Positions 1-10,078 of a DNA stretch of 64,000 nucleotides are shown piece after piece. The stretch is taken from the NCBI RefSeq assembly GCF_041360795.1, contig NZ_JBFUPW010000001.1:310001-374000 (forward strand). Direction: 5' to 3'. Each line of letters starts with the position of its first letter. Positions within the stretch are counted from its first letter, which is position 1. This DNA is from Arthrobacter_E sp041360795 (GTDB taxonomy: Bacteria; Actinomycetota; Actinomycetes; Actinomycetales; Micrococcaceae). The translations under genes and the position numbers were made by a program. The notes under the pieces were generated by a model. The model saw only the letters and a list, made by a program, of their open reading frames with translations, was not told the origin of the DNA and did not search any database.

Positions 1-1999
<1,999 letters not shown>

Positions 2000-2006
<7 letters not shown>

Positions 2007-2449
2007 AAAACTTCTCTGAAGAGGCGTTCACCCCTGGGGTGGGCGCCTCTTCGGCGCATTCAGGGCATGGTCCGGCGCACCGGGAGGACGCTCCGGTCGA
2101 TGCGGTGCCGGCGGGTGCTGAGCCCGACGACGGCGAGGGCATCGGCGCCGCTGTCGGAGCGCACTTCGCGGCGGGATCGGCTGAGGAGGCCGCTCCCGGG
2201 GAAACCTCCGCGGGACTGTCGCCCGACGACGGCGGGACCCCCGGCGAGGCGCCGGAGGAGACGGAGGTGCTGGCCGCCGTCGTCGTGCCGGAGAGACCGC
2301 GGGAGGTGACCGTGGAGGAGGGGGAGACTCTGGAGTCCGTCGCGGCGCGCTGGGGTGTCGATGCGGGTGAGTTGGCGGCGCTGAACGCGTGGCTCGTGCC
2401 GAACCCGAGATCGCTGTTTCCCGGGCAGGTCCTGAGGCTCCACGTCTGA
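2000..2449 (+). CDS. small LysM-domain protein, start uncertain
   Basis: The last ~50 residues (about 100-149) form a LysM domain (REVTVEEGETLESVAARWGV..., ending PGQVLRLHV), a fold that binds N-acetylglucosamine in peptidoglycan. The preceding ~95 residues are acidic and rich in Ala, Glu, Pro and Gly, with no signal peptide or membrane segment. The frame has no ATG. The longest reading starts at a GTG overlapping the helicase stop, but GTG codons at 2039 and 2105 are alternatives, and 2105 would place the start after the hairpin at 2018-2052. Without a signal peptide the cellular location is unclear. The LysM call is firm; the start is not. Confidence 0.65.
2018..2052 (+). terminator. hairpin after helicase gene
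   Basis: The arms GAAGAGGCG (2018-2026) and CGCCTCTTC (2044-2052) pair perfectly and enclose a second self-complementary core, CACCCC/GGGGTG. There is no clear T-run, so it may be a weak or Rho-assisted terminator. It lies inside the longest reading of the following LysM ORF, which makes the upstream start of that ORF doubtful. Confidence 0.5.
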
Positions 2450-2529
2450 GCCCACGGAGAGCCGTAAAAGGCCGATGAGCTGGGCGGATGTGATCTGCGT
2501 CAAACATGGGGCGTGGGTGCATTCTCGAT

Positions 2530-2558
2530 TTGGCGCGCGGCCCCGGATCCGGTAAAGT
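2530..2558 (+). promoter_or_regulatory. promoter of tRNA-Thr
   Basis: TTGGCG (2530-2535) and TAAAGT (2553-2558) are separated by 17 bp, a sigma-70-type pair ending 11 bp before the first tRNA base. Confidence 0.55.
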
Positions 2559-2569
2559 ATTTCTTCGTT

Positions 2570-2641
2570 GCCCCCTTAGCTCAGTGGTAGAGCGCGTTCT
2601 TGGTAAGAACGAGGTCGCCGGATCGATTCCGGCAGGGGGCT
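2570..2641 (+). tRNA. tRNA-Thr(GGT)
   Basis: The acceptor stem GCCCCCT pairs with AGGGGGC (2634-2640) and the discriminator is T2641. The D arm is AGCTCAGTGGTAGAGC, and the anticodon arm CGTTC-TTGGTAA-GAACG gives anticodon GGT. The T arm GCCGG-ATCGATT-CCGGC is intact. CCA is not encoded. It decodes ACC/ACT and is followed 62 bp later by tRNA-Met. Confidence 0.95.
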
Positions 2642-2703
2642 CTGGATGAGTGGCCTGTGTCAAGGCGGTTTTGACCGGCTTGGCATGGGCTTTACTCATC
2701 CGT

Positions 2704-2777
2704 GGCGGCGTAGCTCAGCTGGTTAGAGCGCACGACTCATAATCGTGAGGTCCCGGGATCGAGTCCCGGCGCCGCTA
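2704..2777 (+). tRNA. tRNA-Met(CAT), elongator
   Basis: The acceptor GGCGGCG pairs with CGCCGCT (one G-T pair). The D arm is AGCTCAGCTGGTTAGAGC, and the anticodon arm CACGA-CTCATAA-TCGTG gives CAT. The T stem CCGGG/CCCGG is intact. The body resembles actinobacterial elongator tRNA-Met; it lacks the three G-C pairs of an initiator anticodon stem. A tRNA-Ile2 with lysidine-modified CAT cannot be wholly excluded. Confidence 0.92.
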
Positions 2778-2782
2778 CCGAG

Positions 2783-2816
2783 AAAGGCCCCCGGAACCAC
2801 GTTCCGGGGGCCTTTT
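2783..2816 (+). terminator. rho-independent terminator of the tRNA pair
   Basis: A 15-bp perfect stem (2783-2797 with 2801-2815, core GGCCCCCGGAAC) with a CAC loop runs into TTTT. It begins 6 bp after the tRNA-Met gene. Confidence 0.9.
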
Positions 2817-2838
2817 GCGTTCCCCACCCAAGCCCCCT

Positions 2839-2912
2839 CCATCGACTGCTCCAGAGGATGCCGTTTTCTCCCGGAAAAGCGTGATTCCGGCATCGTATGG
2901 AGCAGTCGATGG
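2839..2912. repeat. family A palindromic repeat, copy 1
   Basis: The arms CCATCGACTGCTCCA (2839-2853) and its reverse complement (2898-2912) are perfect over 15 bp. After a 3-base mismatched bulge the stem continues as GATGCCG/CGGCATC. The apex carries a small TTTTC...GAAAA hairpin. It lies between the tRNA terminator and the 3' end of the minus-strand acetyltransferase gene. The same arm occurs at four other places in the window. Confidence 0.85.
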
Positions 2913-2930
2913 AAGGACGGGGGACGGGGA

Positions 2931-3413
2931 TCAGGAACGCAGGAACCGAAATCCGAGCTGCTCGTAAAGCGTTCGAGCCGCAGTGGCCGAGTCGTCGACG
3001 CGCAAGCCGACCTCCACCTGTTCCGTCATCAGGACCTTCTGCACGAGCGCCCGTCCGATCCCCGATCTCCGGTAGGCGGGGAGCACGAAGAGATCGATGA
3101 TGAAGGGCCCGCGGGGCACGTCGTCCCATGGCGGGTCCGACACGGTCAGGATGGCGCCCGCGAGCAGGCCATCGCGCCAGGCCCCGAAAGAGGACCAACT
3201 CAGCAAGCGCCCGTATTCGCCCTTCCACGCCGCCAGAACGTCGGCGGCGGCTTCGTCGAGGGACATCTCCTCGGGCGTCCCAACATAGGTCTGCCAGTAC
3301 GCCTCCCCGATGGCCGGGAGGTCCTCCTGCGTGATCGGCCGGAACTGTACTCCCGGAATCGGTTCGTGCGAGACCGGCGGCTCCGCGTTCGACAGCATGA
3401 GGGAATTGGCCAT
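2931..3413 (-). CDS. GNAT family N-acetyltransferase
   Basis: This is an acyl-CoA-dependent acetyltransferase of about 160 residues, the usual length for a single GNAT domain. The acetyl-CoA loop is visible in LPAYRRSGIGRALV, preceded by the strand FIIDLFV and followed by LYEQLGFRF, the typical beta6-alpha4 end. I chose the start at 3413 (MANSLMLSN) because upstream codons run into the palindromic element at 3509-3578; there is no strong ribosome binding site, and M at 3398 or 3470 is possible. The substrate cannot be read from sequence. It is flanked on both sides by family A repeats. Confidence 0.8.
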   Translation of the reverse strand: MANSLMLSNAEPPVSHEPIPGVQFRPITQEDLPAIGEAYWQTYVGTPEEMSLDEAAADVLAAWKGEYGRLLSWSSFGAWRDGLLAGAILTVSDPPWDDVPRGPFIIDLFVLPAYRRSGIGRALVQKVLMTEQVEVGLRVDDSATAARTLYEQLGFRFLRS

Positions 3414-3508
3414 GCCGGTGAGCGTAGGAGACGCGGGACCGGATATCAACACCGGCCGCGGAGGCGACATGCCTGCGGATCGGTGCGGTTCTTCTCTGCC
3501 ACCCCTCC

Positions 3509-3578
3509 ATCGACTGCTCCACACGATGCCGAAATCGCGGATTTCCGGGGGAAAACGGCTTCCTGTGGAGCAGTCGAT
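3509..3578. repeat. family A palindromic repeat, copy 2
   Basis: The arms ATCGACTGCTCCACA (3509-3523) and their reverse complement (3564-3578) are perfect over 15 bp. The inner part holds GAAATC-GCG-GATTTC, another small hairpin. It sits between the start of the acetyltransferase gene and the end of the DUF5107 gene, both on the minus strand. Confidence 0.85.
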
Positions 3579-3596
3579 CCAAGGGCTGGCGGGCGA

Positions 3597-5573
3597 TCAG
3601 GTCATCGTGAAGTCGTACTCCACGGGGAGCGGTTCGCCGGGGACGGCCGACTCCCAGAGCTCCCGCAGCACGTTCACACCCTCCCGGAGATCCGGAACCT
3701 CGATGCCGGCCTTCAGGAGTTCGGCCACCTCCTGGGTCCGGCCCAGGGCGTGCAGGGTCCGGGCCCTCAGGAGCAGCAGCCGCCCGTGGAAGAACGCCGT
3801 GGGTTCCTCGAACGGCACCCCCGACAGCAGCGCGAGCGCCTCCTCCGGCTCCCCGGCCTCGAGGACCGCCTCCAGCGCCTCGGCGAGCAGCCGCCGGTCG
3901 TCGGGAAGGAGCGCGCACGCCGTGCGGTAGCGAGCCACGGTCTCACGGCGCACCTCCTCGCCGCTGACGTCGTCGACGTCGCTGCCGTCGACGACGACGG
4001 CCCGCCCTCGCGCGATCAGCGCGAGGCCGCGGTGGGCCAGGGCAGTGTCGCGAACGGTGAGCCCCGCCGTCGCCTGATCCAGGGCCTCCAGATACAACGC
4101 CCGGGCCTCGTCGACCCGGCCCGCACCGTGCGCCATGAACGCACGATGGATCACGGCCGCCGGATCGCCCGCCAGCGCTGCGAGCCGTTCCTCCCACAGT
4201 GGCCCGGCCGGCTGCGTGGCGGCCCCGGGGAACGCGCCGTCCCGGAGCAGCGCAAGCCACGGTTCCTGCTCGGCGCCCAGCGAGGACTCGGGGAACGGCG
4301 TGCCGACCGGGAACGACGGGAGCCCGGACTTCTGGCGGGCCAGCGCTTCGAGAGCGCCCCAGCCATGCCCCTGGCCCAGGATCTCGTCCACCGGGAGGTC
4401 CATCCGCGCTTCGGCGGCCCGGTGCGCCTCGTCGAGGGCCGCACGGTTCAACAGCTTGTCCACCCGTTCGACGCCATGCGCCACCGCCGCCGGCCACTCC
4501 GCCGCGTGCGCCCGTGCCGGGTCCAGGCCGGCGTTGCCATAGGCCTCGGTCCAGCTCCACGACGACCCGCCCGGAAGGGGCAGGTGCTGGAACTGCGTCT
4601 GCGCGAGCCCCGCCTGGATCTCCGCGTACTCCCCGCCGTCCGGGGTCAGCCAGCGCTGCCAGTGGCGGCCGCCCTCGCTCGTGCCCCAGACGAAGAGCTT
4701 GCGGCCCCGCAGCCGGTCGGTCGAAAGCATGGCGAGGCCGTCGCCGTCGTCGTCCGCGGTGAGCACCCACTTCCGCGCCGCCTCCGGGACGTCGAAGAAG
4801 AAGTCGTTGGCGTGCATGTTCCGGGCCGGCCACGTGCAGTCGCGGCCTTCGTGACGACTGGGGTCGACCACGGTGATGCTCGAATAGTCGCTCGAGTAAG
4901 CCGTCGCGGCGGGTGCCAGGACCCTGGTCCCGGGGGACTGGGGAACGGCCGCGTTGGACCACCAGTACATCGGCACGTCGTGGTCCTGGGGGTTGCTGAT
5001 CCGCACCGAGACGAACAGCACCGGCGAGTCCTCGGGCAGCCACGCGTCGACCTGGAACACGACGCCCCGCAGGCGTTCGTACTCCCAGAAGCGCAGCACC
5101 TCCTGCCCGTCCGGTCCGCGCACGATCCCGTGGTGCAGCGGGGCGCACGTCGTGGGGGAGTGGCCCCGCGTGCCGATGTTCCATTCGATCCCTCCGGCGA
5201 ACCAGGCGTTCCGCAGCGCGAAGTTCGCCAGCTGCAGCGTGCCGGGAGTGTGGAGGAGCTGCTTGCCGCTCCGCTTGTCGAACAGCTCCCACAGCCGGCC
5301 GCCCCAGCCGGGCAGGAACACGGCCCGCAGCAGCCCGTTCTCCAGCACGACCGCCTCCACCTCCCGGTCCTCCAGCGTCCGCCCGTAGCCGTCCTGCGCG
5401 GTGTAGGGGTGCAGGCTCGGCGGATACCCATAGCCGATGTCCCCAAGTCCCGCCGCCGCTCCCGACACGGGATCGTACGGCGTCTCCGGCAGCGGGCCGA
5501 GGAGCGGCAAGGTCCCGTCGGGGCCGAGTGCGGCGGCCTTCAGGCGGAGTGAGGAGACGGTGATGCTGGCCAT
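3597..5573 (-). CDS. DUF5107 domain protein with C-terminal TPR-like region
   Basis: About 658 residues. The N-terminal ~400 residues resemble the DUF5107 family, a beta-rich fold related to carbohydrate-processing and galactose-mutarotase-like domains. Recognisable pieces are VFLPGWGGRLWELFDK, NAWFAGGIEWNIG and MYWWSNAAVP. The C-terminal ~200 residues are alanine- and leucine-rich helical repeats (RAFMAHGAGRVDEARALYLE and similar), as in TPR arrays. The start at 5573 (MASITVSS) has GGGAG 5 bases upstream; the open frame extends to 5978, but that extension would read through a palindromic repeat. The family is often found with sugar-utilisation genes; no such neighbour is present here. The exact reaction is unknown. 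Confidence 0.8.
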   Translation of the reverse strand: MASITVSSLRLKAAALGPDGTLPLLGPLPETPYDPVSGAAAGLGDIGYGYPPSLHPYTAQDGYGRTLEDREVEAVVLENGLLRAVFLPGWGGRLWELFDKRSGKQLLHTPGTLQLANFALRNAWFAGGIEWNIGTRGHSPTTCAPLHHGIVRGPDGQEVLRFWEYERLRGVVFQVDAWLPEDSPVLFVSVRISNPQDHDVPMYWWSNAAVPQSPGTRVLAPAATAYSSDYSSITVVDPSRHEGRDCTWPARNMHANDFFFDVPEAARKWVLTADDDGDGLAMLSTDRLRGRKLFVWGTSEGGRHWQRWLTPDGGEYAEIQAGLAQTQFQHLPLPGGSSWSWTEAYGNAGLDPARAHAAEWPAAVAHGVERVDKLLNRAALDEAHRAAEARMDLPVDEILGQGHGWGALEALARQKSGLPSFPVGTPFPESSLGAEQEPWLALLRDGAFPGAATQPAGPLWEERLAALAGDPAAVIHRAFMAHGAGRVDEARALYLEALDQATAGLTVRDTALAHRGLALIARGRAVVVDGSDVDDVSGEEVRRETVARYRTACALLPDDRRLLAEALEAVLEAGEPEEALALLSGVPFEEPTAFFHGRLLLLRARTLHALGRTQEVAELLKAGIEVPDLREGVNVLRELWESAVPGEPLPVEYDFTMT

Positions 5574-5911
5574 GGGAACTCCCGGAGACGACGACGGCGT
5601 TGGGCTGGGGCGGCGACCCGTCACTGAGTCGCACTCACCGCCGATTCTCGCGGGGCCGCGCGGGACGGTCCAGGGCGGCGGGGCCAAGTGGTCGGCAATG
5701 AACAGAACCGTCTCTCGGCGGAGCCACTCGAGCAGCACCCTGGCCCGCATCGACTGCTCCATAGGGTTCCATTCCAGCGCGGAAATCCGGTCGAAGTGGA
5801 ACCCTATGGAGCAGTCGGTCCGGGGCGTAGTCTGAGGATCGGACGAGGTGGGGGCCGTCAGGCGCCCCGCCGCATCCGCACTCGACCGCATCACTTCCTT
5901 GAGGGACCGCC
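5574..5911. other. divergent intergenic region
   Basis: This 338 bp separates two divergent genes (DUF5107 on minus, MmpS-like on plus). It must contain both promoters, yet its only clear structure is the family A palindrome at 5751-5817. I see no convincing -35/-10 pair and no small ORF with a ribosome binding site. Confidence 0.5.
5751..5817. repeat. family A palindromic repeat, copy 3 (longest arms)
   Basis: A perfect 21-bp inverted repeat pairs 5751-5771 with 5797-5817. Each arm begins with the family core CGACTGCTCCA. The 25-base apex contains TTCC-AGCGC-GGAA. This copy lies between divergently transcribed genes, where no terminator is needed. Confidence 0.88.
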
Positions 5912-6847
5912 ATGACAGAGAACAACCCGGGGGACCCGTCCCGGCCACAGAACCCTCCGCCGTCGTATCGGCCGGCACCGGGCTACCCGCCGCACAGCGC
6001 CGGAGTCCCCGGGCAGGGCGGTGGCCAGAACGCCGGTGGCCAGAACGCCGGTGGGCCAGGCCAGAACCAGCGGCCCGGTCAGAATCCCGCAGGCCCGGGG
6101 AATCCCGCCGCCCCGGGCTACGGTGCGGGGCCGCATCAGGCCGCGTACGGCCAGTCCGGGTATGGCGGGCCCGGGTTCCCTCCGCCGCTGCCGCCGCAGG
6201 GCAAACAGTCCAACGGGCTCGGCGTCACCGCGCTGGTCCTGGGCATTCTGGCGCTGCTCGCCTCGCTGATCCCGTTCGTGGGATTCATCGCATTCATTCT
6301 GGGACCGCTGGCCATCCTGTTCGGCATCCTGGGCCTCGCGCTGCGCAGGAACGCCGGGAAAGGCACCTCGATCACCGGAATGGTCCTGGGCGCCGCGAGT
6401 ATCGTCGTCGCGCTCGTGGTCACCTCGCTGACGGCCGTCTTCCTCGGCCAGATCACCGAGAAGACCGGCACGGCGGACACGACCACGTCTCCGAGCGCCG
6501 AATCGACCCCGTTCGCTCCGGCCACCGAACCTGGCGTCCCGCCCAGCAGCACGTCCAGCACCGACGCCGTCGCGGGCAGCAAGGTGGAGCTCATCGCCAC
6601 CGTGAGCAAGGGCAAGGCGAGCGTGACCTACAGCGTGGGCGGAGACAGCGCCGACAAGGATTTCACGGGGCAGTTCACGAAGCAGGGGACGCTGGACAGC
6701 GTCGTCGGCCTGGCGACGATGGTGGTCCTGGGCGACCCGCTCGTCGAGGACCAGCAGCTGGGCTGCGAGATCCGCGTGGACGGGAAGACCGTCAAGAAGG
6801 AGACCGGGAAGACGGCGGTGAGCTGCACCGTCACCAAAACCCCGTGA
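5912..6847 (+). CDS. membrane protein: Pro/Gln/Gly-rich head, two TM segments, MmpS-like tail
   Basis: 311 residues. Residues 1-100 are a disordered Pro/Gly/Gln/Asn-rich cytoplasmic head, including two direct GGQNA units. Residues ~103-170 hold two membrane segments (GVTALVLGILALLASLIPF... and GMVLGAASIVVALVVTSL), as in DUF4190 proteins. A Thr/Ser-rich linker leads to a C-terminal extracytoplasmic domain (~225-311) whose pattern (VTYSVGG, LGCEIRVDGK, AVSCTV) resembles the MmpS/DUF4190-associated domain of actinobacteria. The two cysteines (in LGCEI and SCTV) probably pair. It stands alone between two family A repeats. Function unknown; an envelope-associated role is inferred. Confidence 0.75.
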   Translation: MTENNPGDPSRPQNPPPSYRPAPGYPPHSAGVPGQGGGQNAGGQNAGGPGQNQRPGQNPAGPGNPAAPGYGAGPHQAAYGQSGYGGPGFPPPLPPQGKQSNGLGVTALVLGILALLASLIPFVGFIAFILGPLAILFGILGLALRRNAGKGTSITGMVLGAASIVVALVVTSLTAVFLGQITEKTGTADTTTSPSAESTPFAPATEPGVPPSSTSSTDAVAGSKVELIATVSKGKASVTYSVGGDSADKDFTGQFTKQGTLDSVVGLATMVVLGDPLVEDQQLGCEIRVDGKTVKKETGKTAVSCTVTKTP

Positions 6848-6928
6848 GCCCGGGCGCCCACGCGCCCGCCGTCGTCGCGCCGTCCCCCTCCGCCGTCCCC
6901 CAGGCAGTCACCCCGACCGTCACCCTCA

Positions 6929-6998
6929 ATCGACTGCTCCACACGATGTCTTTTCCCGCCGAATTCCGGTGAAAAAGGAATCCTGTGGAGCAGTCGAT
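6929..6998. repeat. family A palindromic repeat, copy 4
   Basis: The arms ATCGACTGCTCCACA (6929-6943) and reverse complement (6984-6998) are identical to those of copy 2. With a one-base bulge the pairing extends outward through CCCTC/GAGGG. The apex again has TTTTCCC...GTGAAAA. It lies between two co-oriented genes. Confidence 0.85.
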
Positions 6999-7105
6999 GA
7001 GGGGAGGGGGAGAAGGGCTCGTTCCACACCGGCGCCGTGCAGCGGAACCGGTGCGGCGCCGTCGTCCGGTTCGGCCGCGCCGCATCACACTTTGGTAAAC
7101 AGGTG

Positions 7106-7135
7106 TTGTGTGCTGCGCATCACATTCGCTAGTGT
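7106..7135 (+). promoter_or_regulatory. candidate promoter of ABC importer operon
   Basis: TTGTGT (7106-7111) and TAGTGT (7130-7135) are 18 bp apart in a locally AT-richer stretch, leaving a ~95-base leader before the substrate-binding-protein gene. Confidence 0.4.
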
Positions 7136-7232
7136 TGCGTCTGGCCTGAACTGGCAACACTTCTTTCAGATGTGGCCCGGGCCGGCGAGCGTGTGTTCCC
7201 ACGCGCTGGAAGACTGACAAGGAAGTTCTCCG

Positions 7233-8861
7233 ATGGCAACGAACAAGATCGCCCTGCGCAGTGTTATCGCACTCGCCGGGGTTTCCGCCCTGGCGTTGAC
7301 GGCCTGCACCGGCCCGTCCGGCGGGGGGACCTCCACCGGGGGCAGTGGTGGGACCACCATCGCCTACGGCACCACCGACAAGGTCACCGCACTGGATCCC
7401 GCGGGCTCCTACGACAACGGCTCGTTCATGATCATGAACCAGGTGTTCCCGTTCCTCATGAACTCCAAGCCTGGCAGCGCCGAGCCTCAGCCGGACATCG
7501 CGGAGTCCGCCGAATTCACCAGCCCCACCCAGTTCACCGTCAAGCTGAAGTCCGGCCTCAAGTGGGCCAACGGACATGTCCTGGATTCCAAGGACGTGAA
7601 GTTCAGCTTCGACCGTCAGATCAAGATCAACGACCCGAACGGCCCCGCCAGCCTCCTGGGCAACATCGCCTCGATCGCCGCCCCGGACGCCACCACCGTG
7701 GTGTTCACCCTCAAGCAGGCGAACGACCAGACCTTCGCCCAGATCCTGTCCAGCCCGGCGGGCCCGATCGTCGACGACGAAGTGTTCCCCGCGGACAAGC
7801 TCCTCTCCGATGAGGACATCGTCAAGGGCAAGGCGTTCGCCGGTCAGTACGTGATCGATTCGTACAACAAGAACACCCTGGTCAGCTTCAAACCGTACGC
7901 CGATTACAAGGGCCTGCTCGGCGCTCCCGCCAACAGCGGCGCTACGGTCAAGTACTACACCGACCAGAGCAACATGAAGCTCGAGATCCAGCAGGGCGCC
8001 ATCGACGTGGCCAACCGCAGCCTCAGCGCCACGGACATCGATGACCTCAAGAAGGACTCCAAGCTCAAGGTGCACGTCGGCCCCGGTGGCGAGATGCGCT
8101 ACGTCGTCTTCAACTACGACACCATGCCGTTCGGCGCCAAGGCTCAGGGCGCGGACCCGAAGAAGGCCCAGGCCGTGCGCCAGGCCGTCGCCAACCTGGT
8201 GGACCGCCAGGCGATCGCGGACCAGGTCTACAAGGGCACCTACCTCCCGCTGTTCTCGAACGTGCCCAGCGGCTTCCTCGGCGCCAACACCTCGTTCAAG
8301 GACCTGTACGGCACCGACGGCAAGCCGGACGCGGACAAGGCCAAGAAGGCCCTCGCCGACGCCGGCGTCGCCACCCCGGTAGACCTGAAGCTCGAGTACA
8401 ACCCGGATCACTACGGCAAGTCCTCCGGCGACGAGTACGCCATGGTCAAGGACCAGCTCGAGAAGTCGGGCCTGTTCAAGGTGGACCTGCAGTCCGCCGA
8501 GTGGGTCACCTACAACAAGGCCTCCAAGGCCGATGCGTACCCGGTCTACCAGCTCGGCTGGTTCCCGGACTTCTCCGACCCGGACAACTACCTCACCCCG
8601 TTCTTCCCCAAGGGCGGCTTCATGAACAACCACTACTCGAACCCCGAGGTGGACAAGCTCATCGCGAAGCAGCTCACCGAGAAGGACAAGACCCAGCGCG
8701 AGAAGGACATCCAGGATGTCCAGAAGCTGCTGGCTCAGGACATCTCCACTCTGCCGCTCCTCCAGGGCGCGCAGGTGGCCGTTTCCGGTGCGAACGTCAA
8801 GGGCGTGGAGAGCACGCTGGACGCCTCCTTCAAGTTCCGGCTCGGCAGCGTTTCCAAGTAA
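7233..8861 (+). CDS. ABC transporter substrate-binding lipoprotein, family 5
   Basis: The extracellular binding protein of a peptide/nickel-type importer. 542 residues, the usual length for SBP family 5 (DppA/OppA). Residues 1-25 are a lipoprotein signal ending in the lipobox LTAC, with Cys25 the predicted lipidated residue, followed by a Gly/Ser/Thr-rich tether. Family features include the N-terminal YGTTDKVTALDPAGSYD, LKSGLKWANGHVLDSKDVKFSFDR and the late block VYQLGWFPDFSDPDNYLTPF. AAGGA lies 12-16 bases upstream of the ATG. It is the first gene of a four-gene operon; a hairpin directly after the stop may reduce readthrough so that the binding protein outnumbers the membrane complex. The ligand is not readable. 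Confidence 0.92.
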   Translation: MATNKIALRSVIALAGVSALALTACTGPSGGGTSTGGSGGTTIAYGTTDKVTALDPAGSYDNGSFMIMNQVFPFLMNSKPGSAEPQPDIAESAEFTSPTQFTVKLKSGLKWANGHVLDSKDVKFSFDRQIKINDPNGPASLLGNIASIAAPDATTVVFTLKQANDQTFAQILSSPAGPIVDDEVFPADKLLSDEDIVKGKAFAGQYVIDSYNKNTLVSFKPYADYKGLLGAPANSGATVKYYTDQSNMKLEIQQGAIDVANRSLSATDIDDLKKDSKLKVHVGPGGEMRYVVFNYDTMPFGAKAQGADPKKAQAVRQAVANLVDRQAIADQVYKGTYLPLFSNVPSGFLGANTSFKDLYGTDGKPDADKAKKALADAGVATPVDLKLEYNPDHYGKSSGDEYAMVKDQLEKSGLFKVDLQSAEWVTYNKASKADAYPVYQLGWFPDFSDPDNYLTPFFPKGGFMNNHYSNPEVDKLIAKQLTEKDKTQREKDIQDVQKLLAQDISTLPLLQGAQVAVSGANVKGVESTLDASFKFRLGSVSK

Positions 8862-8865
8862 CACG

Positions 8866-8907
8866 ACGGCAGGGGGCCGGGAAGCTTCATTCCCGGCCCT
8901 CTGCCGT
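8866..8907 (+). terminator. hairpin between binding protein and permease genes
   Basis: An 18-bp stem with a single mismatch pairs 8866-8883 with 8890-8907, ends TTT, and begins 5 bp after the stop. Because the downstream permeases have no obvious own promoter, it probably acts as a partial terminator or a 3'-end stabiliser. Confidence 0.7.
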
Positions 8908-8992
8908 TTCGGCTGTCAGCTCCTGACCGCCGCCTGGTGGCCGGGGCTGCAGTCCCCGGCACGGTCACGCACATCTCGACGCAAGGTTCCCC

Positions 8993-10078
8993 ATGTCTTC
9001 CATCATCGAAGCTGAGTCGCCCGAGGCACTCAGCCCCGCTGTCTCCCCCCGGAGCAGCGGGGGAGTTGGCCGGTACATCCTGGTCCGCTTCCTGCTCATC
9101 TTCCCCACGATCTTCATCCTGGTCACCCTGGTCTTCTTCCTCATGCGGGTCACCGGCGACCCCATCACCGCGGCACTGGGCGGACGCCTGCCGCAGGACC
9201 AGCTCGACGCCAGGATCCACGAGGCCGGCTACGACCGGCCCATCCTCGTCCAGTACTTCGAATACCTCGGCCAGATCGCCACGGGTAACTTCGGCACCAC
9301 CATTTCGGACCGCCGGCCCGTCGCGGAGATGCTCGCGACTTTCGGCACCGCGACCCTCGAACTGACCTTCAACGCCCTCGTGGTGGCGTTGCTGATCGGC
9401 ATCCCGCTCGGCATGATCGCCGCCCACAAGCGGGACAAGGCGCCGGACGCCGTCCTGCGCTTCTTCGCCATCCTGGGCTACGCCACCCCCGTGTTCTTCG
9501 CGGGCCTGCTGCTCAAGCTCACCTTCTCCGTGGCACTCGGCTGGTTGCCGGTCTCCGGGCGCGCGTCCACCACGACGGAACTCGCCATGAGCCAGCTCGC
9601 GGCCCCCACCGGGATCTACTGGCTGGACGCGTTGCGCAGCGGAAACCTCGACGCCTTCGGTGACGTTGTCAAGCACGCGATACTCCCGGCCATCGCCCTC
9701 GGTCTGCTGACCGCGGGCATCTTCCTGCGCCTCGTGCGCACCAACCTGATCGGCACCCTCGGGAAGGACTATGTGGAGGCCGGGCGTTCGCGCGGTGTGA
9801 GCGAGTACCGCCTCGTCACCAAGCACGCCTACAAGCCCGCGCTCATCCCGATCATCACCGTGATGGGCCTCCAGATCGCCATGATGCTCGGCGGCGCGGT
9901 CCTCACGGAGACGACGTTCGAATGGAAGGGTCTGGGCTACCAGCTGGCGCAGTACCTGACCGCTCGCGACTTCGTGGCCGTGCAGGGCATCGTCATGCTG
10001 CTCGCCGTGATCGTGGCCGTGACCAACTTCGTGGTGGACATCGTGGCCGCCATCATCGACCCCCGGGTGAGGTACTGA
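8993..10078 (+). CDS. ABC transporter permease, DppB-like
   Basis: 361 residues with an N-terminal TM segment (YILVRFLLIFPTIFILVTLV), a periplasmic loop with the DppB-type signature RVTGDP...LGGRLP, and about five further TM segments. The EAA loop that docks on the ATPase reads DYVEAGRSRGVSEYRLVTKHA. It forms the channel with the next permease. AAGG lies upstream of the ATG. The stop overlaps the next start (ATGA), showing translational coupling. Confidence 0.93.
   Translation: MSSIIEAESPEALSPAVSPRSSGGVGRYILVRFLLIFPTIFILVTLVFFLMRVTGDPITAALGGRLPQDQLDARIHEAGYDRPILVQYFEYLGQIATGNFGTTISDRRPVAEMLATFGTATLELTFNALVVALLIGIPLGMIAAHKRDKAPDAVLRFFAILGYATPVFFAGLLLKLTFSVALGWLPVSGRASTTTELAMSQLAAPTGIYWLDALRSGNLDAFGDVVKHAILPAIALGLLTAGIFLRLVRTNLIGTLGKDYVEAGRSRGVSEYRLVTKHAYKPALIPIITVMGLQIAMMLGGAVLTETTFEWKGLGYQLAQYLTARDFVAVQGIVMLLAVIVAVTNFVVDIVAAIIDPRVRY

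Larger units (their letters stand above)
6848..7232. other. intergenic region upstream of ABC operon
   Basis: This 385 bp contains family A copy 4 (6929-6998), a GC-rich stretch without visible signals (7000-7080), and a candidate promoter with untranslated leader for the ABC importer operon (7106-7232). Confidence 0.6.

Noticed and set aside
2631..2710. Attachment site at the tRNA genes
   Set aside because: No repeated tRNA 3' end is seen further along and no integrase gene is in the window.
2839..3578. Acetyltransferase gene plus flanking family A copies as a composite mobile element
   Set aside because: The copies differ in inner sequence, there is no transposase and no duplicated target is visible; proximity alone is not enough. 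Kept only as a repeat-family observation.
2745..5552. 935-codon plus-strand open frame beginning within the tRNA-Met gene
   Set aside because: It runs through a tRNA, a terminator, two palindromes and two minus-strand genes with family matches; composition is Arg/Gly/Pro shadow.
2839..6998. Family A repeats as a CRISPR array
   Set aside because: Spacing between copies is irregular (0.6 to 3 kb), genes lie between them, and units are palindromes of ~70 bp, not short repeats with ~30-bp spacers.
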